Shown one piece after another: positions 17,071-26,193 of a DNA stretch of 50,582 bases. Numbering within the stretch: position 1 is the stretch's first letter; each line of letters begins with the position of its first letter. Source of the stretch: CAVEFW01 sp963643505 (lineage in GTDB: Bacteria > Actinomycetota > Coriobacteriia > Coriobacteriales > Eggerthellaceae); the NCBI GenBank assembly GCA_963643505.1, contig CAVIKF010000012.1:1-50582 (forward strand), written 5' to 3'. The notes below the pieces were generated by a model. The model worked only from the letters and a program-made list of their open reading frames with translations, ran no database searches and was not told where the DNA came from. A program made the translations under genes and the position numbers.

Positions 17071-17168
17071 GTTGATCGTTTGAGCCGTTGCGGTGTTTGC
17101 GATAAAGGGCAAGAGGCCTCAGGGGCAAGAGGTCGCCAGGGGGCATCGGAGTTGATCGTTCGAGTCGT
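17069..17168. repeat. 20-bp direct repeat pair after the EamA gene
   Basis: GAGTTGATCGTTTGAGCCGT at 17069-17088 overlaps the EamA stop codon. It recurs with two changes at 17149-17168, just before the DUF2779 ribosome site. It is another case of sequence near a gene end being duplicated into the adjoining gap. Confidence 0.7.
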
Positions 17169-17183
17169 ACAGGAGTGTTGTGC

Positions 17184-18680
17184 ATGAATTTGTCAAAGTC
17201 TCGTTATACCCGCGGAATACAGTGCCCCAAGATGCTTTGGATGGACAACCACATGCCCGAGAAGTTCGATTCCGGCGTGATGAACCAAGCTGTTCTCGAT
17301 ACCGGCTCTGCGGTGGGCGACCTTGCGATGGAATACTATGGCGACTTCGTCGAGGTGCCGTTTCGCGAGGGTTCGAAACAGCCGATGGTCGACGATACGG
17401 CGCGCTTTTACGAGGATGCCCTCGCTGGACGGGGGCCTGTCAACATCGCGGAGGCGTCGTTTGCCTATGATGGCAATTTTTGCAGCGTCGACATCCTTCG
17501 CATCGAGCCCGATGGTGTCCACATCGTCGAGGTGAAGTCCTCCACGCATATCAACGAGATTTACTACCACGACATGGCATACCAGACATGGGTGCTTGCC
17601 CATTGTGGTCTTGCGGTGAAATCCGTGAGCCTTATGCACCTGAACCACAACTATGTGCGTGAGGGTGAAATCGACTTGCAAGGGCTGTTCACCGTCGAGG
17701 ATTGCTCGTTGCCGGTCGCGGAGCTTTTGCCCGATGTCGAGGCGAACGTTCCCGCGTTGAAGGCAATCGCTGACGCGCTAGATGAGCCGCCGCTTGATAT
17801 CAGTCCGTCCTGCAACAAGCCTTACCCTTGTGGTTATCGAGGGTATTGTTGGAGAAACCTTCCGAGACCAAACGTCTTCGACCTTAATCGGATTACCGCG
17901 AAAAAGGCTTTTGATTTGAGGGAAAAAGGGGTAGTGGCTATGGGTGAGATCGCATCATCCAAGACGAGATTGACCCCAAGACAAAAGGTCCAAGTGAGAT
18001 GCGAAGTCGATGGTATCGAGACGCTTATAGACAAACCCAAGGTCGCCGCGTTTCTCGATACCCTGCGCTACCCCTTGTATTTCTTGGATTTTGAGACGTT
18101 CGTTCCTGCGGTCCCGTTATTTGACGATACCCGCCCGTTCCAACAAATTCCGACCCAGTATTCGCTTCATGTTGTACATAAGCCAGGTGGCGAGCTTGAG
18201 CACTCCGAGTTTCTTGCGGAAGCCGGGACGGACCCAAGGAGAAGCGTGGCCGAGCACCTTGTCGCAGATATCCCTGTCGGTGTTTGCACCCTGGCATATA
18301 ACATGAGCTTTGAGCGTGGTCGCATCAAGGAGATGGCGGAGTCGTTTCCCGACCTAGCGGAACACCTCCTTTCTATCAACGAGGGGATGGTCGACCTTAT
18401 AAAGCCTTTCCAGGACGGGTCGTACTACGTCAGCTCCATGGGTGGCTCGAACTCCATCAAGGCGGTGCTTCCGGCGTTGTTCCCTAACGACCCGGAGCTT
18501 GATTACCACGCGCTTGATCTTGTTCATAACGGCTCCGAGGCCAGTGCGGCCTTTGAGAGACTCGGCGACATGGACCCGGAAGAGGCCGGTTTTGTCCGCG
18601 AGCGGTTGTTGCGCTATTGCGAGCTCGACACGTTGGCGATGGTGCGTCTTTGGGAGAAGCTTTTGGAGGCGTGCGAGTAG
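17184..18680 (+). CDS. DUF2779 protein: RecB/Cas4-like nuclease plus exonuclease-like domain
   Basis: A 498-aa protein. The N-terminal half resembles Fe-S-containing PD-(D/E)XK nucleases (Cas4/RecB type). A first Cys lies in GIQCPKMLW, the catalytic Asp in CSVDILRI, the E-x-K in VHIVEVKSST, and a cysteine cluster in CNKPYPCGYRGYC closes a probable 4Fe-4S site. The C-terminal half is the DUF2779 region, with an RNase H/DnaQ-like start YFLDFETFVPAV and a late Asp in CELDTLAMV. It probably acts on DNA, but the in vivo role is unknown. The ATG at 17184 with AGGAG 8-9 nt upstream is chosen over GTG or TTG starts just before it. No CRISPR genes are nearby. Confidence 0.85.
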   Translation: MNLSKSRYTRGIQCPKMLWMDNHMPEKFDSGVMNQAVLDTGSAVGDLAMEYYGDFVEVPFREGSKQPMVDDTARFYEDALAGRGPVNIAEASFAYDGNFCSVDILRIEPDGVHIVEVKSSTHINEIYYHDMAYQTWVLAHCGLAVKSVSLMHLNHNYVREGEIDLQGLFTVEDCSLPVAELLPDVEANVPALKAIADALDEPPLDISPSCNKPYPCGYRGYCWRNLPRPNVFDLNRITAKKAFDLREKGVVAMGEIASSKTRLTPRQKVQVRCEVDGIETLIDKPKVAAFLDTLRYPLYFLDFETFVPAVPLFDDTRPFQQIPTQYSLHVVHKPGGELEHSEFLAEAGTDPRRSVAEHLVADIPVGVCTLAYNMSFERGRIKEMAESFPDLAEHLLSINEGMVDLIKPFQDGSYYVSSMGGSNSIKAVLPALFPNDPELDYHALDLVHNGSEASAAFERLGDMDPEEAGFVRERLLRYCELDTLAMVRLWEKLLEACE

Positions 18681-18704
18681 TCGGGGCGCACGATGCCCAG
18701 CGCT

Positions 18705-18803
18705 GGCGCGTAGGGGGTGTCTTACAACACGCGCATGCGTGCGGGTAGCTGGGGAGCCCGACATGGCGCGTAGGGGGTGTCTTACAACGCGCGCATGCGT
18801 GCG
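18705..18803. repeat. 60-bp-spaced duplication of the 3' end of modD
   Basis: A 39-bp segment at 18765-18803 contains the stop and last codons of the minus-strand modD gene (RMRAL-stop). It is present again, with one change, at 18705-18743 beyond the stop, giving a 60-bp period. It lies in the gap with the convergent DUF2779 gene, like the 47-bp array 3.7 kb to the left. Confidence 0.88.
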
Positions 18804-19627
18804 CTCATGTCGATAGGTCGAGCGGTGTAGGGTGCGGTGGTCGCACAACCGTCGACGCCTGTGGCGGCATAGGCGGCCACGTTGCTTGGGTTTACGCCGC
18901 CAGTCGCGATGATCGTGAGGTGCGGGTCGATCTCGCGAAGCTCGACGACGAGCCCCTTGAGGTCTTCGGGCGCGACCTTGTCAAGTTGGAGTCCGTCCAC
19001 GCCGGCCTTCGCAAGGATGCGCGCTTGCTTTACGTTCGCCTCGACGTACAACTTCTTCTCGATGCACTTGCTGCGAAAATTGGGAAGCGCTTCGACGAAC
19101 TTGTCGAATCCGCCCATAAACATCATGTGATGGTCAAAGACGAGCACAGTCTCAGAAAGGCCGAGACGGTGGGGGTACGCACCGCCGGTAGTTACTGCCT
19201 TGGTGAGGAGATCTTTGGCTCCGGGCATGCTCTTGCGCGTCGTCAGGATCTCGCAATGGGGGTTGACCGCGTGTGCCGCTTCCACCATGAGGGCGGTCTT
19301 TGTGGCAACGGCGGAGGTGTGATCGAACGTGTTGAGCCCGACCTTCCATATTTTGAAAAGATCGGCAGCGCGTCCGGTGCCGCGTAAGAAGGTTTCTCCC
19401 GCAACGATCCTAGAACCGCTCGGAAGAGAGAACGTGGGTTCTATTCCGAGTGTTCGCATCATGCGTATGACCTCTTCCGTGCCGCAAAGTACGCAGTCTT
19501 CGCGCGTGAAGTACTCGATTTCGCCGCGTTCGTTGCCGACCCCTAAGATCTCGGTTGTCAAGTCGATATAGGGAATATCCTCGGCTATAAGTTGTTCGAT
19601 GCGATTGCTGGTGAAAAAGACATCCAT
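18782..19627 (-). CDS. modD: ModD, quinolinate-phosphoribosyltransferase-like protein
   Basis: A 281-aa protein of the NadC/ModD family. IPYIDLTTEILGVG at the N-terminus, the phosphoribosyl-site run LTTRKSMPGAKDLLTKAV, HRLGLSETVLVFDHH and the barrel end ATGGVNPSNVAAYAATGVD all match. The missing NadC-specific context and the ModD-like EDIPYIDLTTE start favour ModD, a pyrophosphorylase linked to molybdate-transport operons in other bacteria. No molybdate transporter is in the window, so the role here is open. AAGGAG lies 7 nt before the ATG. The gene end is duplicated beyond the stop. Confidence 0.85.
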   Translation of the reverse strand: MDVFFTSNRIEQLIAEDIPYIDLTTEILGVGNERGEIEYFTREDCVLCGTEEVIRMMRTLGIEPTFSLPSGSRIVAGETFLRGTGRAADLFKIWKVGLNTFDHTSAVATKTALMVEAAHAVNPHCEILTTRKSMPGAKDLLTKAVTTGGAYPHRLGLSETVLVFDHHMMFMGGFDKFVEALPNFRSKCIEKKLYVEANVKQARILAKAGVDGLQLDKVAPEDLKGLVVELREIDPHLTIIATGGVNPSNVAAYAATGVDGCATTAPYTARPIDMSARMRAL

Positions 19628-19759
19628 GACATACTCCTTGTCGCGGAACCGTTTTATTCAGCATAACCTCAAATGCAAAAATCTCCAATACGGGGATTGT
19701 GGATTCCGTCGACCGTAAAAACTCCAGAGAGGCGAATGTTTGCGACGCAAATGCGTGTA

Positions 19760-19804
19760 CAATGTTGTCACGCATACCATATTTGCGTGACAACATTGGT
19801 TTTT
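19760..19804 (+). promoter_or_regulatory. Perfect 15-bp inverted repeat followed by T5: leader hairpin, attenuator or operator
   Basis: CAATGTTGTCACGCA (19760-19774) and its exact reverse complement (19784-19798) flank a 9-nt loop. TTTTT follows at 19800-19804. This has the form of an intrinsic terminator on the plus strand, yet no plus-strand gene lies upstream within 1 kb. It stands 40 bp before the start of the large surface protein. TACAAT at 19758-19763 overlaps the left arm and could be a -10 box, so the palindrome may be an operator instead. Confidence 0.7.
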
Positions 19805-19844
19805 CACCCCGTAGGTTCATTTCGAACAGAAGGAGTTGAAAGAA

Positions 19845-22800
19845 ATGTCCCAAACGCAAGCTTCCCCTTCGCTTATCAGCGCCTTGTCATCCCATGCACA
19901 AAAATGCATGCAAAACCACACACGTAAACGCACCCAAAAACGCACCCAAAAACGCACCCGCTCCCTTCCACGCTCGCTTACACTCCTTGCAACAGCGGCG
20001 TTTGTCGTGAGTGCGCTCAGTGTGGGCATACTTGCCACGGGTACGCCGCTTGCAGGTACGCCGCTTGCAAGTACCCTGTTTGCAGACGCGATTTTCCCCG
20101 CCCAGGCTTTCGCCGAAACCGGGGACGACCAAAGCCAAGACAGCAGTCCTTACAATCACGAGATTAAGCTTTCGCCCGGCTCGCAAACAGACGTTTCAAA
20201 AGCCGAAAGGGCAACGCTCTACATCATCGACAAGGCGGGCTCGTACACGCTAAGCGGCAAAACATGCAGTGCGCACGTGACCGTTAGAACAGGCGACGTT
20301 AAGCTCTACCTGGCAGATGGGCTCTCCATTACGCCTGACTATTCGTCGCTTGCTTCAGGCAGCAACTGCCCTGCCATCAACATTGAAGAGTTTGACGGCA
20401 CCGTAGAAATTATCAGCAAAGCCAAGGCATCGGTAACGCTCAAGAGCTTCCAGAACTGCGCTGCCATTCAGAAAAACGACCTGAAATCGCAGCTTGTATT
20501 CAAAACCGAAGATGAATCACACCCAGGCAAAATTACTGCCATTGCAGATTGGCAGGGGAGCTCCGCAGGTATTGGCGCTAAATTTAAGGGGCTTATTCGC
20601 AAAGAAAGCTACACGGGCAACATCGTATTTGAAAGCGGAAAGATTCATGCAGAAGGCGGGAGCCATGCTGCGGGAATCGGAGGAGCAAGAGGAACCCTCG
20701 TTGTTAAAAACATCACCATAAAAGGAACAGCAGATATTCAGGCTTATGGCAGTTCTTTTGGCGCAGGCATAGGCAGTGGCTTTTCGTGTGAAGAGCTTGA
20801 CGGCATAAACATAGAGGGCGGCACGGTTAAGGCCGTTGTTTCCAGTAAATACAGCTACGGTGGCGCGGGCATTGGCTACGGCGGCTGGGACAACGGAAAC
20901 GTAAGGTATGGGACCATCACCATTTCGGGCGGCAAGGTGACCGCCCAGGGCGGGTCATGCGGTGCGGGAATTGGCGGCGCTAGCAAGTCGTGCCCCGAGA
21001 AGATTCTTATCACGGGCGGCACGGTGAAAGCATCTTCAAGCCGTCTTGCATGCGGCATTGGCAGCGGCGGTTTCCCTGTCCTTAACAGCGCAATTGAAAC
21101 AAATGATTCGCTGGACGAAGAAAAGGTCTCGGCAGAAGAAGCCGAAACAGGAAACGAATCGCCCAGCTGGTATGCATCCTACATCGATGCTATCGCGAAC
21201 AATGCCAACAACGGCGTTGTTCTTAGTGATGACGACGGATCAAACGGATGGAACTGCCAAAGCATTGAAATCACCGGCGGAGACATCACCGCAACAGGCG
21301 GCGATTTCTGCGGAGGGGTAGGTATTGGCAATTCCGACCGTTCAGACGGTACTCAAAATATTTCCATCAAAGGCGGAATCGTTCGCGCATACAGTGGCAA
21401 ATGCGATGGTGGAAAATCTACCTATGCTATTGGCGGTGGTTCAAAAACGTGTCTGACTTCTAAAATTCACGTTTCTATAGATATTTCAGGTGGAACCATT
21501 TACGCACAGCACTCCTCCAAAAAAGGAAGCGCATTTGGTTCGTTCGACACCCTTTTCAAAAGCCCGAGCAAGTTTTTAAAGTGCACCATCAGCGGCGGCT
21601 CCATTTTGTATGACAAAGACAACAAAGTGGGCACGTTTCAAGTAACGCCTAAAGACATCAACGGCTATGATGCTGCGCCGCACACCGTGAAGCTCAAAGG
21701 TCTAACAGGCACTGCCAAAAGCCCCACGCGTGTTGATTTGAGCAACACAGAAGCGCTTTATGTGGGGACTGGCTATCAGTACAGCTTGCAAAACACTACC
21801 GCTTTGAGCATGGCGGACATCTCTGGGTCCGGCAGCGAAGAGGTGGTTTTTTGCCCGTGGTTCATAGACGACGGCTCGCTTTCATGGATCATTTTCAAAA
21901 CGCCTACCGGTGAAGTTAGATACTCGCGCAGCTTTGCTACGGAATATTCGGAAGACTTCTACCCGCAAACCAACATTACGCTTGATGCCAGCAACCAATA
22001 CGGCGAAGACGGGCACACCGTAGCGTATTACGGAGGCGGTACCATCACGGACGCCGACGCTACCGCCCCTGGCTACAAGGTGAGTTTCTACACAGCTGGA
22101 ACTTCGCCTACCAGCGCGCTTGTTATGGACGCAGGCGGCAAGCTGGTTAAAAACGTAGAGATCAACGGCGAAAAAATCACGGACGGACACGCAGACTGGG
22201 CGTACGAGGGCGGCCTTACCAACAAAGTGCAGGCGCGTAGCTTTACCGTATATGCCCAGTTCGAACCCATAAATTATACAATTGCCTACGATGCCAATAA
22301 GCCGGAAGGAGTGGCAGCAGAGGTCAAGGGAGATTTGCCGCGTTCCATAAACGCGCAAGGCGGCAACGCCTACATCATTGGCGATGGCGGAAGCCTTACC
22401 TTGCAAGGCTATAAACTCAAGGGTTGGAACACCAAGCCCGATGGCAGCGGTGAGTTCATAGAAGATGGAGACACCAGGGGCAACCTTACTACCGAAGATG
22501 GCGCTACCGTAACGCTCTATGCGCAATGGGAAGGCCTGCCCTACCAGATTCACTTTGACGGGGGAGAAGGCGCCATGGGCAGCATGGAACCTCTGAGCGC
22601 CACCATTGGCGCAGCCGTGGAGCTTCCCCTTTGTACCTTCACGCGAGAAGGATATGTTTTTGCTGGTTGGCGCGCAGGAGTCTCGGTCGGTGGCTTGTAT
22701 GAAGATGGTGCTGCCGTTATCGACCAGTGCTTGAAAGATGACGATGGCAACTACGTATACACCGATGATGGAGCGCTCACGGGTCTTACGTTTACGGCGG

Positions 22801-24086
22801 TGTGGCTCAACGCGAAAGAGCTGGATTCGGACGCATGCGTTGTGGTAACCAAGGACGGTCAAACTGTTACAGGGCTTTCTGACCGCACCATATCTTCAAG
22901 GCTGACGATTGTAACCTTAGACCACGCAACATGCTACACGCCTTTCACTGAGGAAATAAAAGACGGCATAACGATTTATACGATTAAAAACGACTATGCA
23001 CGCATGCTTCCGGAGGGAATATATAATGTGATATTGGACGATGTTAATACGGGCAAGACTCTTACTATCGATGGGAAATCTGAGCTTTGCCAAATAGCTT
23101 GCTTTACGGTTACCACTTCGTTTGATCAAACGATTACCAGGGTGGATCGCACGTTTATCAATAGAGCAAACGTGCTTGGAAGCAATGTCTTTATAAGCGG
23201 TACACAGCTTACCTACAAGAGTGTTATCGAAGGCGTGAATAGGGGTTATAGTTTTGGGCGCTGGGTTTTACGCGGTGTCGCTCCCACATTGCTTGATGGC
23301 GCAACCAAGACTTCCAATCCAATTAGCATTGAAGTTAATGGCACCATGGAGCTTATTGCAAAAGCAACGCCTACAGAATACTACGTGGCGTTTGATGCTA
23401 ACGGTGCGCCCGATGGTTCAGACATAAGCGGAGAGATGCTCGACCAAAAGCTTTTCTGCCACACCAAGTCAAACCTTACGCCCAACGAGTATCAGCGTCT
23501 TGGCTACACCTTTAGCGGCTGGAATACCAAAAGCGATGGCACCGGCACGTTTTATGAAAACGGCCAAGAGGTAGAAAATCTCACGTTGCAGGCGCTCACC
23601 GTAACGCTTTATGCGCAGTGGCAACCCGTAAACTATCAGGTGTATTTTGATGGGAACCACGGGGAAGGCACCATGGATCCCATGCAGCTAATCTACGGGC
23701 AAGAGTACAACTTAACGAAAAATGCCTACACCCGAGGCGATGATATCTTCCTTGGTTGGAACACTGAGCGCGATGGTTCGGGTATTGCCTATGAGGATGG
23801 CGCAGCAATTTCCAACTTGTGCACCAGCGACGACGGATTTGTCATCTTGTATGCCCAGTGGGAAGAGGTAGCGCCTGACCCGGACCCTGATCCGGACCCT
23901 GACCCCGACCCGAGCCCGAGTCCTAGCCCCAGTCCCGATGACCCAACGGGCGGCGGTGGCAGCGGGAAGAGCATAGTTTCTACCGGAGACGTAGCGGGCT
24001 TTGCTTTGGCGGGTGTCGTTGTCGTATTGGTGGTTTCTGGTGCAGCGCTTGCGTTTACGCGCGCGTGTCGTCGCCGTAGGAACTAA
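19845..24086 (+). CDS. Large surface protein: beta-helix region, four InlB B-type repeats, STGD-TM anchor
   Basis: A 1413-aa protein. The N-terminus is a long basic stretch with KRTQKRTQKRTR before a hydrophobic export signal (about residues 45-65) and a PAQAFAE cleavage site. Residues about 90-600 contain many GAGIGG- and GGTVKA-type turns (AAGIGGARG, GAGIGSG, GAGIGYGG), typical of a right-handed beta-helix. At least four Listeria-Bacteroides (InlB B) repeats follow, ending in GWNTKPDGSGEF...LYAQW-type motifs. A (Asp-Pro)n/(Ser-Pro)n wall-spanning linker leads to KSIVSTGD, a hydrophobic helix and RACRRRRN, which is a sortase-like anchor variant. AGAAGGAG lies 9 nt before the ATG at 19845. 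It is probably an adhesin. The codon use is more A/T-rich than in the genes to the left. Confidence 0.9.
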   Translation: MSQTQASPSLISALSSHAQKCMQNHTRKRTQKRTQKRTRSLPRSLTLLATAAFVVSALSVGILATGTPLAGTPLASTLFADAIFPAQAFAETGDDQSQDSSPYNHEIKLSPGSQTDVSKAERATLYIIDKAGSYTLSGKTCSAHVTVRTGDVKLYLADGLSITPDYSSLASGSNCPAINIEEFDGTVEIISKAKASVTLKSFQNCAAIQKNDLKSQLVFKTEDESHPGKITAIADWQGSSAGIGAKFKGLIRKESYTGNIVFESGKIHAEGGSHAAGIGGARGTLVVKNITIKGTADIQAYGSSFGAGIGSGFSCEELDGINIEGGTVKAVVSSKYSYGGAGIGYGGWDNGNVRYGTITISGGKVTAQGGSCGAGIGGASKSCPEKILITGGTVKASSSRLACGIGSGGFPVLNSAIETNDSLDEEKVSAEEAETGNESPSWYASYIDAIANNANNGVVLSDDDGSNGWNCQSIEITGGDITATGGDFCGGVGIGNSDRSDGTQNISIKGGIVRAYSGKCDGGKSTYAIGGGSKTCLTSKIHVSIDISGGTIYAQHSSKKGSAFGSFDTLFKSPSKFLKCTISGGSILYDKDNKVGTFQVTPKDINGYDAAPHTVKLKGLTGTAKSPTRVDLSNTEALYVGTGYQYSLQNTTALSMADISGSGSEEVVFCPWFIDDGSLSWIIFKTPTGEVRYSRSFATEYSEDFYPQTNITLDASNQYGEDGHTVAYYGGGTITDADATAPGYKVSFYTAGTSPTSALVMDAGGKLVKNVEINGEKITDGHADWAYEGGLTNKVQARSFTVYAQFEPINYTIAYDANKPEGVAAEVKGDLPRSINAQGGNAYIIGDGGSLTLQGYKLKGWNTKPDGSGEFIEDGDTRGNLTTEDGATVTLYAQWEGLPYQIHFDGGEGAMGSMEPLSATIGAAVELPLCTFTREGYVFAGWRAGVSVGGLYEDGAAVIDQCLKDDDGNYVYTDDGALTGLTFTAVWLNAKELDSDACVVVTKDGQTVTGLSDRTISSRLTIVTLDHATCYTPFTEEIKDGITIYTIKNDYARMLPEGIYNVILDDVNTGKTLTIDGKSELCQIACFTVTTSFDQTITRVDRTFINRANVLGSNVFISGTQLTYKSVIEGVNRGYSFGRWVLRGVAPTLLDGATKTSNPISIEVNGTMELIAKATPTEYYVAFDANGAPDGSDISGEMLDQKLFCHTKSNLTPNEYQRLGYTFSGWNTKSDGTGTFYENGQEVENLTLQALTVTLYAQWQPVNYQVYFDGNHGEGTMDPMQLIYGQEYNLTKNAYTRGDDIFLGWNTERDGSGIAYEDGAAISNLCTSDDGFVILYAQWEEVAPDPDPDPDPDPDPSPSPSPSPDDPTGGGGSGKSIVSTGDVAGFALAGVVVVLVVSGAALAFTRACRRRRN

Positions 24087-24104
24087 ACGCGATGCTCTTG
24101 TGGC

Positions 24105-24137
24105 CGCGGTCACGTTTGCGCTGCGCTTGTGACCGCG
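24105..24137. other. GC-rich hairpin after the surface-protein gene
   Basis: CGCGGTCAC (24105-24113) pairs perfectly with GTGACCGCG (24129-24137) around a 15-nt loop, 19 bp after the stop. No T-run follows, so it is either a Rho-dependent or stabilising 3' hairpin or an operator for the next gene. Confidence 0.55.
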
Positions 24138-24264
24138 CTCGTTGCCACGAGTAGCCGCTGCGAGAGCAAAGCTTGCAACTTGCGTCTGGTGTGGCTCCCG
24201 ATGCAATAAGGTGCACGGCAAGAAAGTTGAAGAAAGGCAACGAAAGACAACGAAAGGTGCAACT

Positions 24265-25359
24265 ATGAAAAAGACAACTCCCTTTGTTATTGCAGGTGCG
24301 GCGATTGCGGGCATCGCTGCCGCGGCGGGAACTGCTGTACGTTTAAGTTCCTCGCGCAGGAAAAGCATTGCCAGCATCAAGCAACTCACTGACTACGCAG
24401 ACGGCTATAACCTGTACAGCATGGACATCTGCTACGACTACGACCTCGATGCTGTTATTGCACGCGGCGTAGGCGACGACCAGTCCATGGTTGACTCGTT
24501 TGTCAAGGAGGCCCTGCCGCTTGTTCCCGTGCATATCGATCCGCCACAGTTTGCGTGCACGGCGTTCACCATGGCAGAAGAGGGCACCGATGTTCGTATG
24601 GGCCGCAATTACGATTTCGCACTCGACTCTTCCGCCATGCTTGTGCACTGCGCGCCTAAGGGCGGATACAAATCGGTGGCAACGGCGGCGCTTGATAACG
24701 TTGGGGTAAAAGACCCGATGAAAAGCTTGCGTGCAAAGCTCGCGTGTTTGGTGGCGCCGTTTTTGTGCCTTGACGGCGTAAACGAAAAGGGTGTTTCTAT
24801 CGCCGTACTAACGCTTGATAGCAAACCTGTGAAGCAAAATAGCGGCAAGGTCACCATTTGCACTTCCATGGCAATTCGAATGGTGCTTGATCGCGCTGCC
24901 ACAACGCAAGAGGCGATCGATTTGCTCTCACACTATGACATGTTTGCTTCGTGTGGGCGTGATTACCACTTCTACATCACCGACGCCGCAGGTGATGGGC
25001 GCGTTGTGGAATACGATTGTGATTCGCCGACGCGTGAGATGGTGGCGACAAAATCGCTCGCTACCACGAACTTCTATGTGTTGTACAAGGACAAAGTGCG
25101 CGCCTACCAAAAGAATGAGCACTACGGGCATGGCCGCGAGCGCTACGATGCGGTGCTTGACGTGCTTGAGCAAGAACGCGGGAACTACGGCAGCGATGCG
25201 GCGTGGAAGGCTCTTAGGGCTGCTGCGCAAGACCCGAAGCCAAACGACATCACCAGCAACACGCAGTGGTCCATCGCGTACAACAACACCCAACGCAGTG
25301 CGCAAATCGCCATTCGCCGCCATTGGCAAGACGTGTTTTCCTACGGCGTGGAAGGGTAG
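24265..25359 (+). CDS. Membrane-anchored Ntn hydrolase, choloylglycine/penicillin-acylase family
   Basis: A 364-aa protein with an N-terminal signal anchor (PFVIAGAAIAGIAAAAGTA). The catalytic domain is that of linear-amide C-N hydrolases. Cys98 in QFACTAFTM is the candidate nucleophile, followed by MGRNYDFALDSSAML and later DGVNEKGVSIAVL, TTNFYV and WSIAYN segments of the family. Members cleave bile-salt amides, penicillin V or N-acyl amino acids. This sequence is not close enough by eye to call it a bile salt hydrolase. In most members the Cys becomes the N-terminal residue by cleavage, which here would free the enzyme from its anchor. GAAAGGTG before the ATG at 24265 fixes the start. Confidence 0.85.
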   Translation: MKKTTPFVIAGAAIAGIAAAAGTAVRLSSSRRKSIASIKQLTDYADGYNLYSMDICYDYDLDAVIARGVGDDQSMVDSFVKEALPLVPVHIDPPQFACTAFTMAEEGTDVRMGRNYDFALDSSAMLVHCAPKGGYKSVATAALDNVGVKDPMKSLRAKLACLVAPFLCLDGVNEKGVSIAVLTLDSKPVKQNSGKVTICTSMAIRMVLDRAATTQEAIDLLSHYDMFASCGRDYHFYITDAAGDGRVVEYDCDSPTREMVATKSLATTNFYVLYKDKVRAYQKNEHYGHGRERYDAVLDVLEQERGNYGSDAAWKALRAAAQDPKPNDITSNTQWSIAYNNTQRSAQIAIRRHWQDVFSYGVEG

Positions 25360-25381
25360 GTATTTGCGGAAGACGCGAGGT

Positions 25382-25538
25382 TGAACAGGGGACGGAGGAG
25401 TGTTCATTTTTGAACAGGGGACGGAGGAGTGTTCAACCTTCATTGATAACGACGGTTGTGGACGTGGACTGTTGAACACTCCTCCGTCCCCTGTTCAAAT
25501 GGACGTGGACTGTTGAACACTCCTCCGTCCCCTGTTCA
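25382..25538. repeat. Four copies of a 25-bp palindromic repeat, two in each orientation
   Basis: The unit begins TGAACA, ends TGTTCA and has the core GGGGACGGAGGAG. Forward copies lie at 25382-25406 and 25411-25435, inverted copies at 25473-25497 and 25514-25538. The two inverted copies share an extra upstream word GGACGTGGACTGT. Such units are scattered through coriobacterial genomes and resemble REP/RAYT-type elements. The arrangement could form a large cruciform. The remaining 121 bp up to ogt contain no gene. Confidence 0.95.
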
Positions 25539-25659
25539 ATACACGAACAAAAATGCTGACGAAGTATTTATTATTGGGGAGATCAAGTTTTTCGCTTTAG
25601 AATGCTTATCACGACAACTCAACTAGCAAACAACTAGCAAATAATGGATGGACGGCATT

Positions 25660-26193
25660 ATGGTATTTACGCAACATTACGATTCTCCTATGGGTGGCAT
25701 CTTGCTTTCTGCCGATGACATTGGCTTAACCGGCTTATGGTTTGACGACCAAAAATACTTTGCAGATAATCTTCCGTCCGACCACACTGAAAAAGAAACA
25801 CAGGCCATTGTAGACGCCAAAAGATGGCTTGACATTTACTTTGATGGCAAAGAGCCAGATTTCACACCGACCCTACACGCCATAGGTTCTGAATTCAGGC
25901 GCAACGTGTGGGATATCTTGCTGCAAATCCCATACGGGCAAACAACAACTTATGGCGAAATCGCACATCGACTTGCCAAGGAACGCGGCCTTCAGAAAAT
26001 GTCTGCACAGGCTGTTGGTGGAGCCGTGGGGCACAATTCCATAGCCATCATCATCCCATGTCACAGGGTTGTTGGTACAAACGGCAGCCTTACTGGTTAT
26101 GCTGGCGGAATAGACAAAAAGGTTAAGCTACTTGAATTGGAACGTACAGATATGAGCAATTTCTTTGTTCCTAAAAGGGGAACTGCGCTTTAA
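25660..26193 (+). CDS. ogt: Methylated-DNA-[protein]-cysteine S-methyltransferase
   Basis: A 177-aa DNA-repair protein that removes O6-alkyl groups from guanine onto its own Cys. The active-site motif IIPCHRVVG and the helix-turn-helix segment IPYGQTTTYGEIAHRLA are intact. An N-terminal RNase H-like domain precedes them. The last 12 residues (SNFFVPKRGTAL) are not part of the family and are encoded by an intergenic-repeat sequence that recurs at 27594. GGATGGA lies 7 nt before the ATG at 25660; an ATG at 25648 is an alternative start. The stop overlaps the start of the MFS gene by one base (TAATG), so the two are translationally coupled. Confidence 0.93.
   Translation: MVFTQHYDSPMGGILLSADDIGLTGLWFDDQKYFADNLPSDHTEKETQAIVDAKRWLDIYFDGKEPDFTPTLHAIGSEFRRNVWDILLQIPYGQTTTYGEIAHRLAKERGLQKMSAQAVGGAVGHNSIAIIIPCHRVVGTNGSLTGYAGGIDKKVKLLELERTDMSNFFVPKRGTAL
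26155..26193 (+). repeat. RGTAL-type repeat, copy 1, forming the 3' end of ogt
   Basis: This 39-bp sequence encodes SNFFVPKRGTAL plus stop. It is closely similar, base by base, to 27594-27632. It holds an imperfect palindrome around TTCCTAAAAGGGGAA, and its AAAAGGGG also serves as ribosome site for the MFS gene. Confidence 0.8.
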
